Below the pieces are notes generated by a model, which saw only the letters and a program-made list of their open reading frames with translations, was not told where the DNA came from and did not search any database. Both the position numbers and the translations under genes were made by a program. Shown piece by piece: positions 1 through 12,827 of a stretch of DNA of 64,000 bases. Within the stretch, counting starts at the first letter, position 1, and each line of letters begins with the position of its first letter. This DNA is from Otatea glauca (lineage: Eukaryota; Streptophyta; Magnoliopsida; Poales; Poaceae), in the NCBI GenBank assembly GCA_036346275.1, contig JAYEVK010000086.1, positions 124,001-188,000 of the forward strand, read 5' to 3'.

Positions 1-3000
1 CTTTGTTAATATTTGTAACCAAAATGTATTCGAACTTAGTTATTAATTGGCCATCAAACTGGCCCTCCCTTATATTTGTCTCATGCTCCGCCACTATGTG
101 TAAGGTGGTTTAGGTCTCTGAGACTATTGTTACCTATGTTTTGGTTATGTGCCATGAATTAACATTTGTTCACAACAGGTTGTAAGACTACTACTTTTGG
201 TTTCTGTATAGGCCTAGGAGATTTATTTCTAAAAAAAAGGGTAATATGCTACCCATAGTTAGGGGAACCGTAATCTCTGGTCAATCCATGTTTGTTATTA
301 ACCCCGATTCTAACATCAATTTTCTATTTGGTTCAAATACAAGCTGGACTTGGCAAAAATGAAAACCCAAATCCCTCTTAACATATAATAGTGAACCATC
401 AGATCTGATGTTATAAGGCATTTAACACTATTGTTTATAATTTGTTTTGTTGAAGATTAATCTGGCAAAAAATGGTTGACACTTACAAAAAAAATGCCAT
501 TTTAGTAGTTTGCCCCGTACAAGGGTTCTTGTCTTCGACAATCCATGTTAATGGTCTGGATATTAAGAAAACCCAGCAGTGATTGATGTGATGCAAATTA
601 AGAGAGCTGAAACTATGGTCACAAAGGCACTCAAGAGATAAGTGGTAGCTTCAGAAGCTCTTGTCTACTTGTGCCTATACATTATGTTGACATGTCTTGA
701 TTTTTGTTACTATTTTCTATACAATTTCAGTGCTCCTAAATTTGTGCAATATCCTTCAGTGCTCAGAAAAACACGTGCAAGACAGATATTTAAGAGTCTC
801 TCCCCTTACCAACTGTGAATGGAATCCATAGTAGCCAGTAGGAACAATATATATGCAAGACAAAAGTCAAATTTTTTCTTTCCTTTACCAACGCTAGTTG
901 CATTGCAACGGGGAATTGATACAAAGTGTAGATATTTGACTGCCTAGAAAAGTAAACATATTTATCATGCTCAAAAAGGTCATAAATCTAGAACCAAATA
1001 AATTTCTTCACAACTACATAGCAATTATCAACCATAATGAGCCATCCAAACATGCAAACATCGCACTGATGAGAATAACACAATAGACAATACAAATAAA
1101 TACATGTCTCTTAAAAAATGCTCACCTTAATAGAAACCTTGCCATTCACCTTATGTTCTAAGAGAGAACAGCACTCCATCCATCTATTGCACCACTTGTA
1201 CACCCAAAGTCCTCAAGGTATTCACCTATATCAACACTTTGAAGTTAAGTAAATTTCTAACCATTTACAGGAATCAGAAATGAACAATCAAGGCTAAGCT
1301 TTGCTAGTTTCTATCTGAATAAAAATCCTAATTTAGAACAAGTTTGTTTTTTATTAATCATAGTCATCTGCGAGTGAAAATTTACATTCTAAATATAGCT
1401 AACCTTGTCCAATTGTCATGTGCAAATGACAATCCGCAATTATTCCATCTGCATATTATTGTGCATAATGCACTAACATCGAAAGAACCAAAACAAATTG
1501 AGTGATGGAACAGGAACCCAATTGTTCGTTTTATCTTGTTTTGGATCGAATCCAATTATCAAGAAGATGTGCTTGCTAACAGAGCTAACAGAATCGGTGG
1601 TCAACTTAGGATTTGGGACATGAGAAAAGGAAGAAGGAAAAGGGAGGGAATCGAACCTATGGAAAGGCTACTAGTATCCATGGTGGGGCAAGTCTGATCA
1701 GTGCTTGTCCATGATGGGCAAGTCAAGATGGCACATAGCTTCGCCGCCACATTGTGGTGAAGTGGCCGACGATCTCAACGGCAACCAATACTGTAATGTG
1801 ACACAAAATCATCACTAGAATCACAAAAATTCATCAAGAATTGGAGGTGAATTTAGAGCAAAAGGCGAAGAACCAGTCAACAGGTCATTTGAGGAGCCAT
1901 GGAAGTAGAATAACCGGAGGCGAAGGACATTATCTAGCCATCGCAAAGAATTTGACCGGATTGGGCCAGATCTTGACCGTCTCCTCTTAGCTCAATTTGG
2001 ATCTCACTGACATAGTACGCCATTGTAGTAGCCACCAAGATACACTCTAGATGATGCAGCCATCACTCACCGAAACCCTAGATCGACAGGTCTCCAACTG
2101 CCTCATCATCATCGATGCTAGGGCACTCCACTTTGAGCCCACCGAAGTGGAAGACGAGAAGAGAGAAGCGGTAGTGTCATAGACGAGGATAGTCGGATCC
2201 CATGGCTTGATGGCTTGGGACGGCCGAATTTGGCTGCGTCGTGGCCAAGGATGTCTAGATGTGGTAGCGTTGCAGCTAGGGAGTCCGGATCCGGTGCATC
2301 TTCAAGCAAAAACTGAGGGCGTAGGTTGACGACTGATTAGGTCACCAACGCCACCCTACGGGTGGAGGCGCGCACGTGAGAGAGATTGATTGGTGGAGGG
2401 GTACTTGGGATATGAGAGGACATGGTGCAGAGTGGAGGGAGATGGGGAGCGACACGAGCGCAAGGAGGCGGAGGGCGGCCTGGGCGTGGGGAGGCGGAGG
2501 GGTGGAGCAGGCACTGAGGAGGTGGAGGGAGAGAGGAGTTTGGGAGTTGGAAGGAAGGGAATGCATGAGAGGTGCGGGGAGATCGTGTGTGGGAGGCTTC
2601 GGCGGATTTAGCAACCAAAGAGAGTGCATCTCATCTGTTTAAACTGGATCTAACGGATAAAGTGAACTAAAGGAAGAGGAGGTAAGAATGGACATACCAC
2701 CACCAACTCATAATTAGAAGTAGTAGATATTAAACTACTTCATTTTCAATCATCATAACAAAAATTTTATGCCATCAACTTCTGAGGGATTAAATTCAGG
2801 TGCATCTTTGTATACCTTTATCTTTATGTTCCATGATCTCTGTAGCATAAAAAATCTACCTTAAGACACCAATAATTCATGAGCAACGATATAGGACCTT
2901 GCAAGTTCCATTCCTAGAGCATGTGCATACATGTTTTTGTTCGAATATTTCCATCTAGATGTTGTCCTTATCGGAATGCCATATTTTCATTCTTTCTAGA

Positions 3001-3200
3001 AGTTCCAGCAACCAAGGATCATATCCTAGGGACTAAACCTCAAGATTATGTTCACCTAGTTACTTAAGGGAAGTCCATTTCTTGATCATAATTATTCTGT
3101 TAATTCTCTAAGAAAACTATTTGTAATAAATTCTATTATTATTATCACCTGCATGGTAAAAGTTAATTTCTAAAGAAGTAAATTGATCATTGTGGGTCCA
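1..3200. other. Intergenic, no gene recognised
   Basis: AT-rich, stop-dense DNA with no ORF that looks like a protein family. A GC- and purine-rich patch at about 2380-2610 gives several overlapping ORFs of 70-95 codons on both strands. Their products are low-complexity (Gly/Arg/Glu-rich on +, Pro/Ser-rich on -), so I treat them as composition artefacts. I see no clear terminal repeats here. Confidence 0.6.
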
Positions 3201-4357
3201 CTAGGCCAAATTCCTTTGAAGTATTCTATGGCTAGTAGTTAGAACCCTCAAAGGAAATCTCATGGAAGACGAGTTCCACTACATAGGACAATATCACTGT
3301 AAGGTTAATATAAGAAATGGTTGATGGTGATCTCGCACCGCAAGGCCCGCATTGGCCACATGACCTTGTATGGGATATGCGTGAGCTGAGTAATGCCTTC
3401 TTAACGTCACATCTCTCATGGAATGTATACCTGATAATGCTTGGGCAGGCGTAGTGCGTCCATAAGGACTCAAGAAGCACTGCTAGTGGTTTAGATGAAC
3501 ACTATATCCGTCTACAACGTGAGGCTCGATGCCATCAAGTAGAGATATTGACAAATGGGATTGATGAAAAGCTATGTGACTTTGGTTTTACCACACACCA
3601 AAGGAAGTGTGACTATGTTTTGGTATGATCGACCAAGACGTCTGTGGGTAAAATAACACACCTCCGTAGAGTGTAATTGAAGTTTGGCTTGTCACTCCTT
3701 GTTCCAAGTTGGAAATGTGTTTGTGGCAGGAAAGAAACTATTGGAAATTTCTCAGATCATGTGTTTGCATAATGATCAGAGATTTATGAATAATTAAGTT
3801 GGCTCTTTTCACCAAGAAATGTTTTCTAAAACATCATTCCATTGGTAGGTTTGTGGGTCCTTTAGATGATAGTTGTTGTGTCATTCACTTTCCTATATAT
3901 GGACTTGTTGTGTACCTTTCATACTCATTCCCTATTCTATATCTCCTTTGTTAGAATACGAACCGTATGTTCAAGGAGAAGAACACCAAGCGGCCAATAA
4001 AGGGACATTTGCCGGAGAGGCTTGGGCAATGACAGAGGTGGAGTGGACTACCATGATCATCCCATCTTCGATGATGTTGGAAACATTTGAAGCTGTAGAT
4101 ATGATCCTCATAGTTATCATATGTATCAGAATAGCTCTGCGTTGTGTGACATCTTTTGCTATCTCAAAGACTTTGTTTTTGTATTTGAATTTCGTGTATC
4201 TCGGTTTTTAATACTTCTATAATCGCAATGGATCACTGTAATGCTTCTATTATGATACTCTAATGTGTTTATCTTTTAGTGATACATATCTTAGTGATTG
4301 ATGAGCCAAAGATTAGACTTGCTACCAAGGTAATGGTAGGTCGGGTCACCACAAATG
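3200..4357 (+). mobile_element. Probable LTR-retrotransposon remnant (3' end)
   Basis: The stretch finishes with ggtcgggtcaccaca, which ends in CA and fits the 3' edge of a gypsy-type LTR (its complement begins TGTGGTGACC). The preceding AT-rich tail resembles the terminal part of such LTRs. I could not find the matching LTR start, a polypurine tract or a target duplication. The left limit is arbitrary. Family assignment is by general resemblance only. Confidence 0.3.
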
Positions 4358-5029
4358 AAAGCTAGCTATCGGCTTTTCCTAAAAAAGATGAGAGTAGTCA
4401 CGGGGAGGGGAGCAAAAGCATGTTTAAGCCAAATTTCTATCTTCTTTTTTTCTTCTCATGGAAAAAGTTGTCGTTCAATGAGAGGTTTTGTGCAGGTGAA
4501 GAAGGCTTAGAGCTTAGAGGGCCATGCCTAAAATATTTTGACAAATTTTCAAGATAGTTTAATACCTTAACTGAAATGGCGAGCATGTCAACAACAGCGT
4601 CGAGGTTAGCGCTAGACACAACTGACCTCGGCATGTATATACTTAGTGTGTCAAATTTTGTCAGTAAACTAAAATTTGGACTTTCAAAGTAAGTTAATGT
4701 CAGAACCTACAATAAAGTGTAGAGTGCTTCCCATTTTGTAGGTTCCAATGGCGATCAACTGCAAGTAATACAAAGACTACAGACACTTGTACTGAATGTT
4801 TGTGCATTTGGACATCCCTTTCTTTAACTATTTGGTTTGCCCTCGTTGATGTTTCACATGCACGCACCAATCTTTATCCAAAAAATCTCGGGTATGACTA
4901 TTTTGAGGATAACTTCAAACTAACAAATTTAAGGTCATCTTCCTAAGATGTCATATGTCATCTTCTTCATCCACCTCCCCTTCCCTTTTCCCTACTCACT
5001 TCCCCCACTTCTTCTTCCCTCTAACACAA
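4358..5029. other. Intergenic, nothing recognised
   Basis: No coding signal, terminal repeat or RNA gene that I can support. Composition is AT-rich and similar to the flanks. Confidence 0.5.
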
Positions 5030-5590
5030 AATTTTAAATTTAGTACATTTAAACCTTAAAAAATTTAAATAGGAAGTTTCAAATCAAATAAATTGAACTA
5101 AAAATTTAAAACACAAAAAATTTCAACCAAAAAATTTCAAATTAGAAAGTTTCAACTTGAAAATTTTCAAATAAAAAATGTTTCAACTCGAAATGTTTCA
5201 ACACGAAAAGTTTTAAATCGAAAAATTTCAACACGAAAAGTTTTAAATCGAAAAATTTCAAATCAAAAAGTTTTAATTCGAAAAGTTTCAAATCAAAAAG
5301 TTTCAGCTCAAAAAATTTGTGATTCAAAAGCATTCAGTTCGAAAAGTTTTGATTGAAAAAGCTTTCATTTCAAAAGTTTTTATTTAAAATTCAAGTCAAA
5401 TAATTTTCAACCAAAAAATTTCAAATCAGAAAGTTTCAACTCAAAAAATTAAACAAAAAATTTAAAATTAGAAAGTTTCAACTTGAAAAAAATTGAAATC
5501 AAAAAGTTTCAGCTTCGAAAACATCCAATTCAAAAAAAATTTCAACAAACTTTTGATTTGAAAAGTTCACTTAAAAACTTTTGAAAGTGA
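5030..5590. repeat. Degenerate A/T-rich minisatellite
   Basis: About 560 bp of irregular units of roughly 15-18 bp, of the form aaatttcaaatcaaaaagtt with many variants. Read on the - strand, part of it gives a repetitive ORF of alternating Phe-Glu-Leu-Lys and Phe-Asp-Leu-Lys units. This is a by-product of the repeat and not a gene. Confidence 0.8.
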
Positions 5591-5683
5591 TTAAAAAATA
5601 CTTATTTTCAAAAACTTAATAGGAAAATTTGAAATACAAAAATTGTTTTGAGTTTGAGGGGAAGGGAATAGAGGAAAGGGGAT

Positions 5684-5912
5684 GAAGGAGGTGATGCCAC
5701 TTGTCACAAGAATAGGGCCTTTGAGGGAGAAGGAAAGTGAGAAAAGAAAGGAGGTGATGCCACTTGTCACAAGGAGAGAGCTTTTGAAGGGAGATGTTGC
5801 CACTCGTCACATGGAGAATGTGTCCTCATTCCCAAAAATCTCTCGTCCAATGCTAAAGAAAACAATTTCCAAAAATCTCTTGTCCAATGGTAAAGAAAAC
5901 TTCTGTCCTCTT
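5684..5912. repeat. Short direct repeats
   Basis: The string gtgatgccacttgtcacaag occurs at 5691-5710 and again at 5754-5773, inside direct repeats about 63 bp apart. A third, diverged copy lies near 5792. Immediately after comes a second local duplication, in which ccaaaaatctcttgtccaatgg-like text appears twice between about 5830 and 5890. No ORF of note. Confidence 0.7.
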
Positions 5913-7451
5913 CGTTGGTTGGTTTTTTTGTTAGTTGTTTATTAATAGTATTGCGATGCTGTTTGATTGAGTGGATAAGATTGCAACCTAATGAACGATG
6001 ATGAGGTATGCGAAGCTGGAGTCGGCCTCCCAATGCTTGTGGTGGTCAATGGTGACCATGGTAGTTGGACCATTCGATCAAGGTGGTGTGGTCCAGCCTC
6101 CTAGGAAACGGGTACCCTAGGCCTGCATTGTCTACAGGAATTTCTCCATGGCTTCTGTGGCAAGCAGCAACACCGTGTGGTGGTGGCAAAGTTGGAAACT
6201 ATACGCCGCCATCGTGTGCCGCACCGCATGGCATGGCGGCATGTGAACGCACACGACACAGAGGCTTCACTCTCTGTACCTATTGCTATGGGTGTGTTTG
6301 GTAGACTGCATGTTACTTGTATGGCATGAGTGGATGCAACATATGTATTCCATCCACATGTTTGGTTGCCTGTATACCAAATCAGTCTCGGCCTAGTGGA
6401 TGCAAATTGCATCCCTCGTCCAGACGCAATGGAAACACCGGGTTCGGCCTTCTCAAGTATGCAGGCCCGCGCGATACAACTGTGCATGGCTCGGTGGATG
6501 CACCCCCTCCAGCTCACTCACGCTACAGGATACCCTCATGAGATCATTTGCACCACTCGCCATGCACTAGGGTTACCATGGTCTCCCCTCTCTGGATTTC
6601 TTCACTCACGCTCCTCTCCCCAGATCGATGCTCCACGAGGTATCCTGTCTTCTCGTGCTCCATTTGTGGTTTCTTCTCCCCCTTGTCTGGTCCTTGCTCC
6701 TCTCTCCTAGATCTACTCCATTTGTGGCTTCTTCTTCCCCTTCTCCCACGTTCTTTGGTTCTTGGCTAGATCTGCTCCATGTTTTTGTCTTTTGAATTAA
6801 GATTGATGTAAGGCAGATATGGGCATGATGAGTAGTCATACTACTGTGGTTTGGGAACTTGATATGTTCATCTATTCTATTTTGCACTAAGCTAGGGAAC
6901 TTGATCTGTTCTCTAGATCAAAACTTGAACCCTTGTATAGGTATGCCATTTTAGAAAGCACAACAATGAAAATGGGTAGTCGGTAATCATGTTCATATGT
7001 TGATTTGTTCTATCTTGCTCTGAGCTAGAGAACTTGATATGTTCATCTCTCTTCATCATGTTCATATGTTGATCTGTTCTATTTTGCACTGAGCTAGGGG
7101 ACTTGATTTGTTCATCTATTCATCATGTTCGTATGTTGATCTGTTCATCATGTTCATCTATTCTGATCACATGATGCAACCACTTAAGTTGGCTTGATTA
7201 ATGTTATGAGCAACCACTTGGCATGATGCAACCACTTGTGATTGATCTGAGCATTACTTCTATTAGTCAATGATGGTATGCCAGTAGAGGAGCATCCCTT
7301 GGGTGCAGCAGCCATGGCATACATGCATGTGGGTGCATATTATAGATATGAATACATAGTGTGCATATTATAGATATGAATACATAGCTAGTGACAACAC
7401 CATCATGTATACTGATACTTTGATATTGTGTTTTGTACATAGATATATGAA

Positions 7452-8743
7452 TTGGCACGTAAACGTTGTATACTAATAATTAGAGGTGCTGGTCTAGTGG
7501 CTGTCATGTGTGCCTACATGCTTTGCATCCTACGAAGAGCAAGGGAATGTAGTAGCGCATGCATTACTACCTATGGTCCTATGCTAGAAAGGGACATAGC
7601 TAAGCAATCCAACCTAAGATGGATATACTATTCAAATGACACCCATTGCTTGGAGCAACTTAGGATGAGGAGGGCCCCCTTTTTTGAGCTATGTAGTTTA
7701 TTTCGTGAAAGGCATATGCAACGAGACACCATTCATTGCTATGTTGAGTAACAGGTCGTCATGTTTCTCCTAGTTGTTGGCCACAACTATAGGTTTAGGA
7801 CTCTGCAGCCTATCTTCAGGAGATCAATTGAAACCATCAGCCGCTACTTTCGTGAGGTTTTGTATGTTGTTGGAGAGTTGCGCAACAAGATAGTCCAGCC
7901 ACCCTAAAATGATGTGCATCCTAAAATCCTTAACAGTAGAAGGTGGTACCTTTACTTTAGGGTTAAATGATTGTCATCTTAGATTTAGTTAATACCTGAA
8001 ATTTGGAAACTTAATTGCAGTAATTAATCAAACTATTTTCTATATTTATTAGGATTGCATTGGGGCAATTGATGGGACCCATATGCTTACAAGAGTCCCA
8101 AGATCAAGTGTCTACGGCCTTTAGGGGTAGGAAGAGCACTACTATCCAAAATATCATGGCTGTTGTTGACTTCAACCTTAGGTTTACCTATGTCCTTACC
8201 GGTTGGGAGGGATCAGCACATGATGCTCTAATACTTCCAGATGCATTTGAGAGAGATGATGGCCTTGTGGTCCCAGTAGGTAAATAGATATTGACCTATA
8301 GCATACTGTTACTTGGGTTTTTGGTAAGAGTAACATTAAAGTTCATAATAGTAATGGTACTTGGGTTTTTGGTAGGCAAATTCTACCTCGTCGATGTTGG
8401 ATATGTTGTTCGTCCAGGGTTACTTCCACTATACCAAGCCACTCGATACCACTTGAAGAAATATGGTGGAAGGAATTACCCTCAAAACAAGAAAGACTTG
8501 TTCAACCTACGTCACTCTAGTCTTAGAGTTTCGGTTGAAAGGGCTTTTGGCACGTTCAAGAACCGATTCAAGATCGTGTACAACAAACCTTTCCACCCAT
8601 ACACGACTCAAGTGAAGCTAGTCCTTGCATGTGCTATCCTGAACAATTGGATCCTGGGTTATGGAATGGATGAGTGTATCCCACTGGAGTCCACATGGAT
8701 TGCAAACCCTACTGAGGTAGAAGCTCACAACGACCTTGCATAA
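7452..8743 (+). pseudogene. PIF/Harbinger transposase (DDE_4 type), broken
   Basis: Harbinger-type transposases are DDE endonucleases that cut and paste the element. The N-terminal part (7452-7750) reads through to CYVE and then hits an in-frame TAA. The same frame continues with QVVMFLLVVGHNYRFR and SRYFREVLYVVGEL, which are family hallmarks. After a probable intron, DCIGAIDGTH (from about 8052) gives the first catalytic Asp. A frameshift follows near 8100-8115. FRGRKSTTIQN and GWEGSAHDALIL (8120-8235) give the second Asp region. Another probable intron at about 8281-8372 (ending ggtag) leads to GKFYLVDVGYVVRPG and SVERAFGTFKNRF (8373-8600), with the catalytic Glu in the last motif. At least one stop and one frameshift make it a pseudogene. 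The element's second gene follows in the same orientation. Confidence 0.85.
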
Positions 8744-9029
8744 GATAATGGAACATGGGCTTAGAAGAGAGATAACTAGGCTAATTTTATGTGGCAGAAT
8801 AGGGGGTACTCCCATGTGTGATGTATGGTGTTATATGTTGCTACGATGGTGTTGCACTAGTTAAATTGCATCATGAATATTTGAATTATGCATCCTGAGC
8901 TGAGACTAATGGTTGCTTGCAATGATGATCAAGTTTCTATAATCTCTTACTTTTGGTTTTCATGACTTACTTTATTTGACTTGGGTGACTTTATACTTTC
9001 TCTTAGTTATGCATTAGGGGGATGGCTGA

Positions 9030-10054
9030 CTTGGTGATGAGGTAGGAGGTAGACAAGCATTGCGTTGGACTAGCCATATGTCTAGTTTCATGCTTTGTCG
9101 ATTGGTTGAGATCATCGGGCAAGGGTTTAAGACTGACAAAGGATTCAAAGAAGTCCATCTTAATTGAGTTGTTAGGGCCATAAACGAACACACTGGTGTT
9201 GAGATTACTGACAATCATGTGTACAACCACCTGCGCAAGTGACGTGCTAGGTGGGTGAAAGTTTGCAGGCTCAGGGATCTTAGTGGTGCTCTTTGGGATG
9301 AGAACCTCAACATGATAGTGCTCGATGATGAGCACTACAAGGGCCACATCAAGGTTTTTTCTTAACCTGTTGACAAATAAACCCTATTGTTTTCTTATAC
9401 TAACAGTTGACAACCTTCTTGCCATTATTTAGGATCACCCTAAGGATGTTGACTTCCTCAATGTGCCCATAGAGAATTATGTTGAGATGGCCACAGTATT
9501 TTGATAGTGGACGGACCACTGGGAGGTATGCCATGGCTTCCAATGAGGCCTTAGGTGTTCCATCTGAGGTGACTGATAGCTCTAGCAAGACTGGTATATC
9601 TGTTGGTGCTAATGGTGCTAGCACTGCTGCTGATGGGATGCATTGGCATGATGGTGTTAATTCTGGTGCTGCTACTGATGCCTCTGGTAGTGGTGCTTCT
9701 GCTCCTGTTGCTGGTGCTAGTGCTTCCGAAGGAGGTGGCAAGGAAAACTCCAGCACAACTGGGAAAAGGAAGAGGACTCCACTTGTGATCGAGGATGAAG
9801 CAATGCTGCTAACCACGATGTCTAATGCAGACCGCAAGATGGCTACCGCCATAAAGTAGATTGTGCATGGAGAGGTGCATCCTGAGTTGTATAGTGCAGT
9901 CATGGACCTGCCTGGGTTCAGTGAGGTGTCCCTAATGGCTATCCTAACTTACCTTGCTGCGCACAAGGCCATGAGCTTGGTATTTCTGCAGATGTCTAAG
10001 GCTAGGCATATGTTGTGGGTTACATCTTTCTTACAGTCCAACCCTTCTCACTAA
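9030..10054 (+). pseudogene. Myb/SANT-like DNA-binding protein of PIF element, broken
   Basis: PIF/Harbinger elements encode a Myb/SANT-like partner thought to bind the element ends and help import the transposase. The translation from about 9063 shows RWTSHMSSFMLCRLVEIIGQ, then KTDKGFKEVHLN, a stop, VYNHLRK, another stop, RARWVKVCRLRDLSGALWDE and IVLDDEHYKGHIK. This is the usual Myb_DNA-bind_3 order. After a probable intron (about 9352-9432) come DHPKDVDFLNVPIENYVEM, a Ser/Ala/Gly-rich linker, a basic GKRKRT segment, and a conserved tail ending LFLQMSK-type residues (9863-10054). In-frame stops at about 9163, 9240 and 9857 show decay. It lies in the same orientation as the transposase, about 290 bp downstream. 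Confidence 0.8.
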
Positions 10055-11039
10055 TTGCTAACAATTTGAGCATATTTTTGTACTAAGGTGCTAGATGCTC
10101 ACCTAAAACCCTCTAAACATCTAACTATTAATGCACTGAGGTGGTCTATGGAAACCCCTCATGAGGTGGTAGTGGGACACCATTTTTGTGTAATATGAAT
10201 GGCTGCACAGCTACTGGGGTGCATAGACAATAGACTAAGGTGGTACTTTGACAACCTTTGTTGGAAACGTTGGATATTTGTCTTAATCATGTTGGATCCT
10301 TGGATTTTATCATATTAAATTGTAGCGTGCTTCTTTTTTTAGGGCAATGATGCTTCAGTTTTGGTTTGATGCAAAATGTTAAACTTGATGCTTCAGTTAT
10401 GTTGTTGATGGTAGGTGAATTAAATGAGGTTTACAAATGACAAATTAGGTGTATTGAAAATTTTAGCTCTATTGAAGATTTGTACAAAACAAGCTGTATG
10501 CAAGATGAAAATGGTTGAAAGAGGCACACAGGAAACAATAGCTTTCTCTTCTGCAAAATGAAAGGTGAGGCGATAGGTCTAAATAATATTTTCTGTTGAA
10601 TTGGGCACTGATTTGAACCGGTGTCGTTCCTTTGTTTGAGATGAATGTTCTTTTATTCAGAGGATGGGACTTGGGAATTTATTATCTCTTGAAAGATAAG
10701 CAAAGTAAAAAAAATTATGATCAGATGTGAGAGATGCATCATTTCTTGTGACTTCATTCGCTCTCCCTTGCATTTGGTTTATTGGACTTGTTATACCAAA
10801 AAGTGGAATATAGATATCTGACATGGCCTCAGTTTACTCCTTATCTCTGCAATACCACAAGCAATGGTTTCATCATCTAAAGTGGAGGTCCTAGCAGTAA
10901 AATCTTTTGTATACTGATTGACTTTTGTTTCTGGTCTTGTAAGCTTAAGTTCTACATGCCACATATACATAGAAAATGTTTCTTGTTCATTTGCATATTC
11001 TGACTTATGATTGCTATTAAAGAATAATTTTACACTTGA

Positions 11040-11690
11040 ACCCTTTTATGCGAGATGCTTGATTGGTTGGTGTCATGCTATTTTCCCCATGTTAGCAGAT
11101 CTATTTAAGTGTAGTTTGTTCAAACCAGTGAGATGCCCTTCAGCGACTCCCAAAAGAGGAATTGCAGTTAAAACCTTCAGCCTGCCTGCTCTCATGGTGA
11201 TATTGCAACAATAGAGTAATCCATCAATCAAGTATGCTCAAACTAAGGTAAACTCGTGTTCACTATTCAAAAACATATGCATGATGTCAAGCTGTTGAAT
11301 GAAGGGGCCAAATAGTGCTGAAACCTGTAGGAACAAAACATGGAAACTGCCTGAAGGTGACTAGTCTTTTTTTTTTTATCCCTTTTGTTGATGCCTGAAA
11401 ACTAGATAATGCTCATTCCAAGTAGGTTATTAGTGTTCACAAGAATGCCAGATAACAGGATATTAAAAAAAACCTTTCCTTGCTTCAAATTTATTTGTTC
11501 TAAGAACTTGATTGTAATTTGGTTCTACTATTTTGTCCAACCTTTTTCTTAGGGAATGTCCAGCAGACCTGAAAGAAGGTATCTGCAGTTTGATATTTGC
11601 AACTCCAATTTGCTCGGAACTCCCAGAACTCAGTCTGTTGCAGTTGACCTTCGCCCAAATGCTGGTATCAATAACCTTGTAAGTGTGGAA
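11040..11690 (+). other. Exon-like segments inside the PIF element (possible captured gene)
   Basis: Two stretches look like exons with splice-like borders. One follows gttagcag near 11099 and runs to about 11193. The other follows ttcttagg near 11554, reads MSSRPERRYLQFDICNSNLL and onward, and stops at a strong donor (gtaagtg, about 11679). I do not recognise the protein. DNA transposons in grasses often carry pieces of host genes, so capture is possible. It could equally be chance. Confidence 0.25.
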
Positions 11691-12827
11691 TGTCTTTTGG
11701 TCAAATTCAGCTATTGCATGTGTGTCCTGAACACCAAGAACTTGATGTCCTTCTGAACTTGCATGTGTGGATTGTTTGTCAGATAAGAAGCCTTTTGGAT
11801 GTGTGGATTCTCAAAACCTCCTGAAGATCTTGCTTGCATGTGTGGATTCTCAAACCTCATGAAGATATGTACCGACCCCAGTTTTACTTGTATCTTATGT
11901 TAGGAATTAGAGTTTATTTTGTTCTACATGATCGGTGGTATGATTCCACAAATGGATGGACCTCAGACTGAAAATGGTATCCCTATTCCAATTTCCCTGC
12001 AGAATTTATAGCTTGAGTGTTTGTTGTTTATTCCAATCAGCAAAATTGGAATAAACAACACAATTGTTCTATTAGCAAAATTGTTGTGTGACATTAGTGT
12101 TGAGTTGAGCATTTGGAAGTGTGCTTGCTAGTGATCCTATTTTCTGTTTATTCCTTGTTAAACTTGTTATAGAAACCTAATGCTATAGCGAGTCACAATA
12201 AGTTAAAATTGTTCCCTGCTCATCTATACATGACAAAATGGCTAAGTCCCCTACCTCCTGCTCATTTTGCCATTGGGTAATTGTTCTTGGTTTTTACACG
12301 AGAGACGAATGTGGTTTTGAGCCTCCTACCTCCGTGTCTTACGTTGCCAGAAGTACTTGGCTTATTTGGTTGAATTGATCTTGAAAATACACGCAAAATG
12401 CCAATTATAGCTGTAAAAAACTTGATTCTACATAGTAACAAATGGTGATTAACATGAAGCACAAAGGATTCATCCCCATCAACCGTATTTGGTGCAGCAT
12501 ACACTCAGAACGGAAGATACTTAGCCATATTCATACTGCACTGCAGCACAAAGGATTGACAAAATGGTTGTAAGGACTTAGCCATATTCATCACCTAGAA
12601 GAGACGAGCAGTTTCAGGCTACATGCAACTATTCAAACACCACCTCTTGTATCCAGATAACTATCTACTCTTCTAATGTAATCAACCAAACAGCTACTCA
12701 GCATATCCAGCTTCAGCATAAATAGGCAACCAAACAACTCAACTTGTATCCACTCAGCCAGACAAAAGCTATTCTAGATAACTCGGATAGAATAGACTAG
12801 GGTGGTACATGCAACCAAACACACCCC

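Larger units (their letters stand above)
6290..12827 (+). mobile_element. PIF/Harbinger DNA transposon, decayed, ~6.5 kb
   Basis: The left edge begins gggtgtgtttggt (6290). The right edge ends caaccaaacacacccc (12812-12827), whose complement is ggggtgtgtttggttg, so the two form short inverted termini. Sub-terminal copies of the same motif lie near 6359 (tttggttgcctgta) and 12722 (ataggcaaccaaaca). Between them, in the same orientation, are the two genes expected of PIF elements: a DDE transposase and a Myb/SANT-like protein. I could not find a clean 3-bp target duplication (TAT on the left, ATG or CAT on the right), so the exact ends are uncertain by a few bases. Both genes carry stops, so the element looks non-autonomous now. 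Confidence 0.7.

Noticed and set aside
2376..2642. Overlapping ORFs of 70-95 codons on both strands in a GC-rich patch
   Set aside because: Products are low-complexity and mutually overlapping, with no motif or splice context. They are composition artefacts.
5142..5333. 63-codon - strand ORF with repeating FELKLFDLK units
   Set aside because: A direct consequence of the minisatellite, with no gene context.
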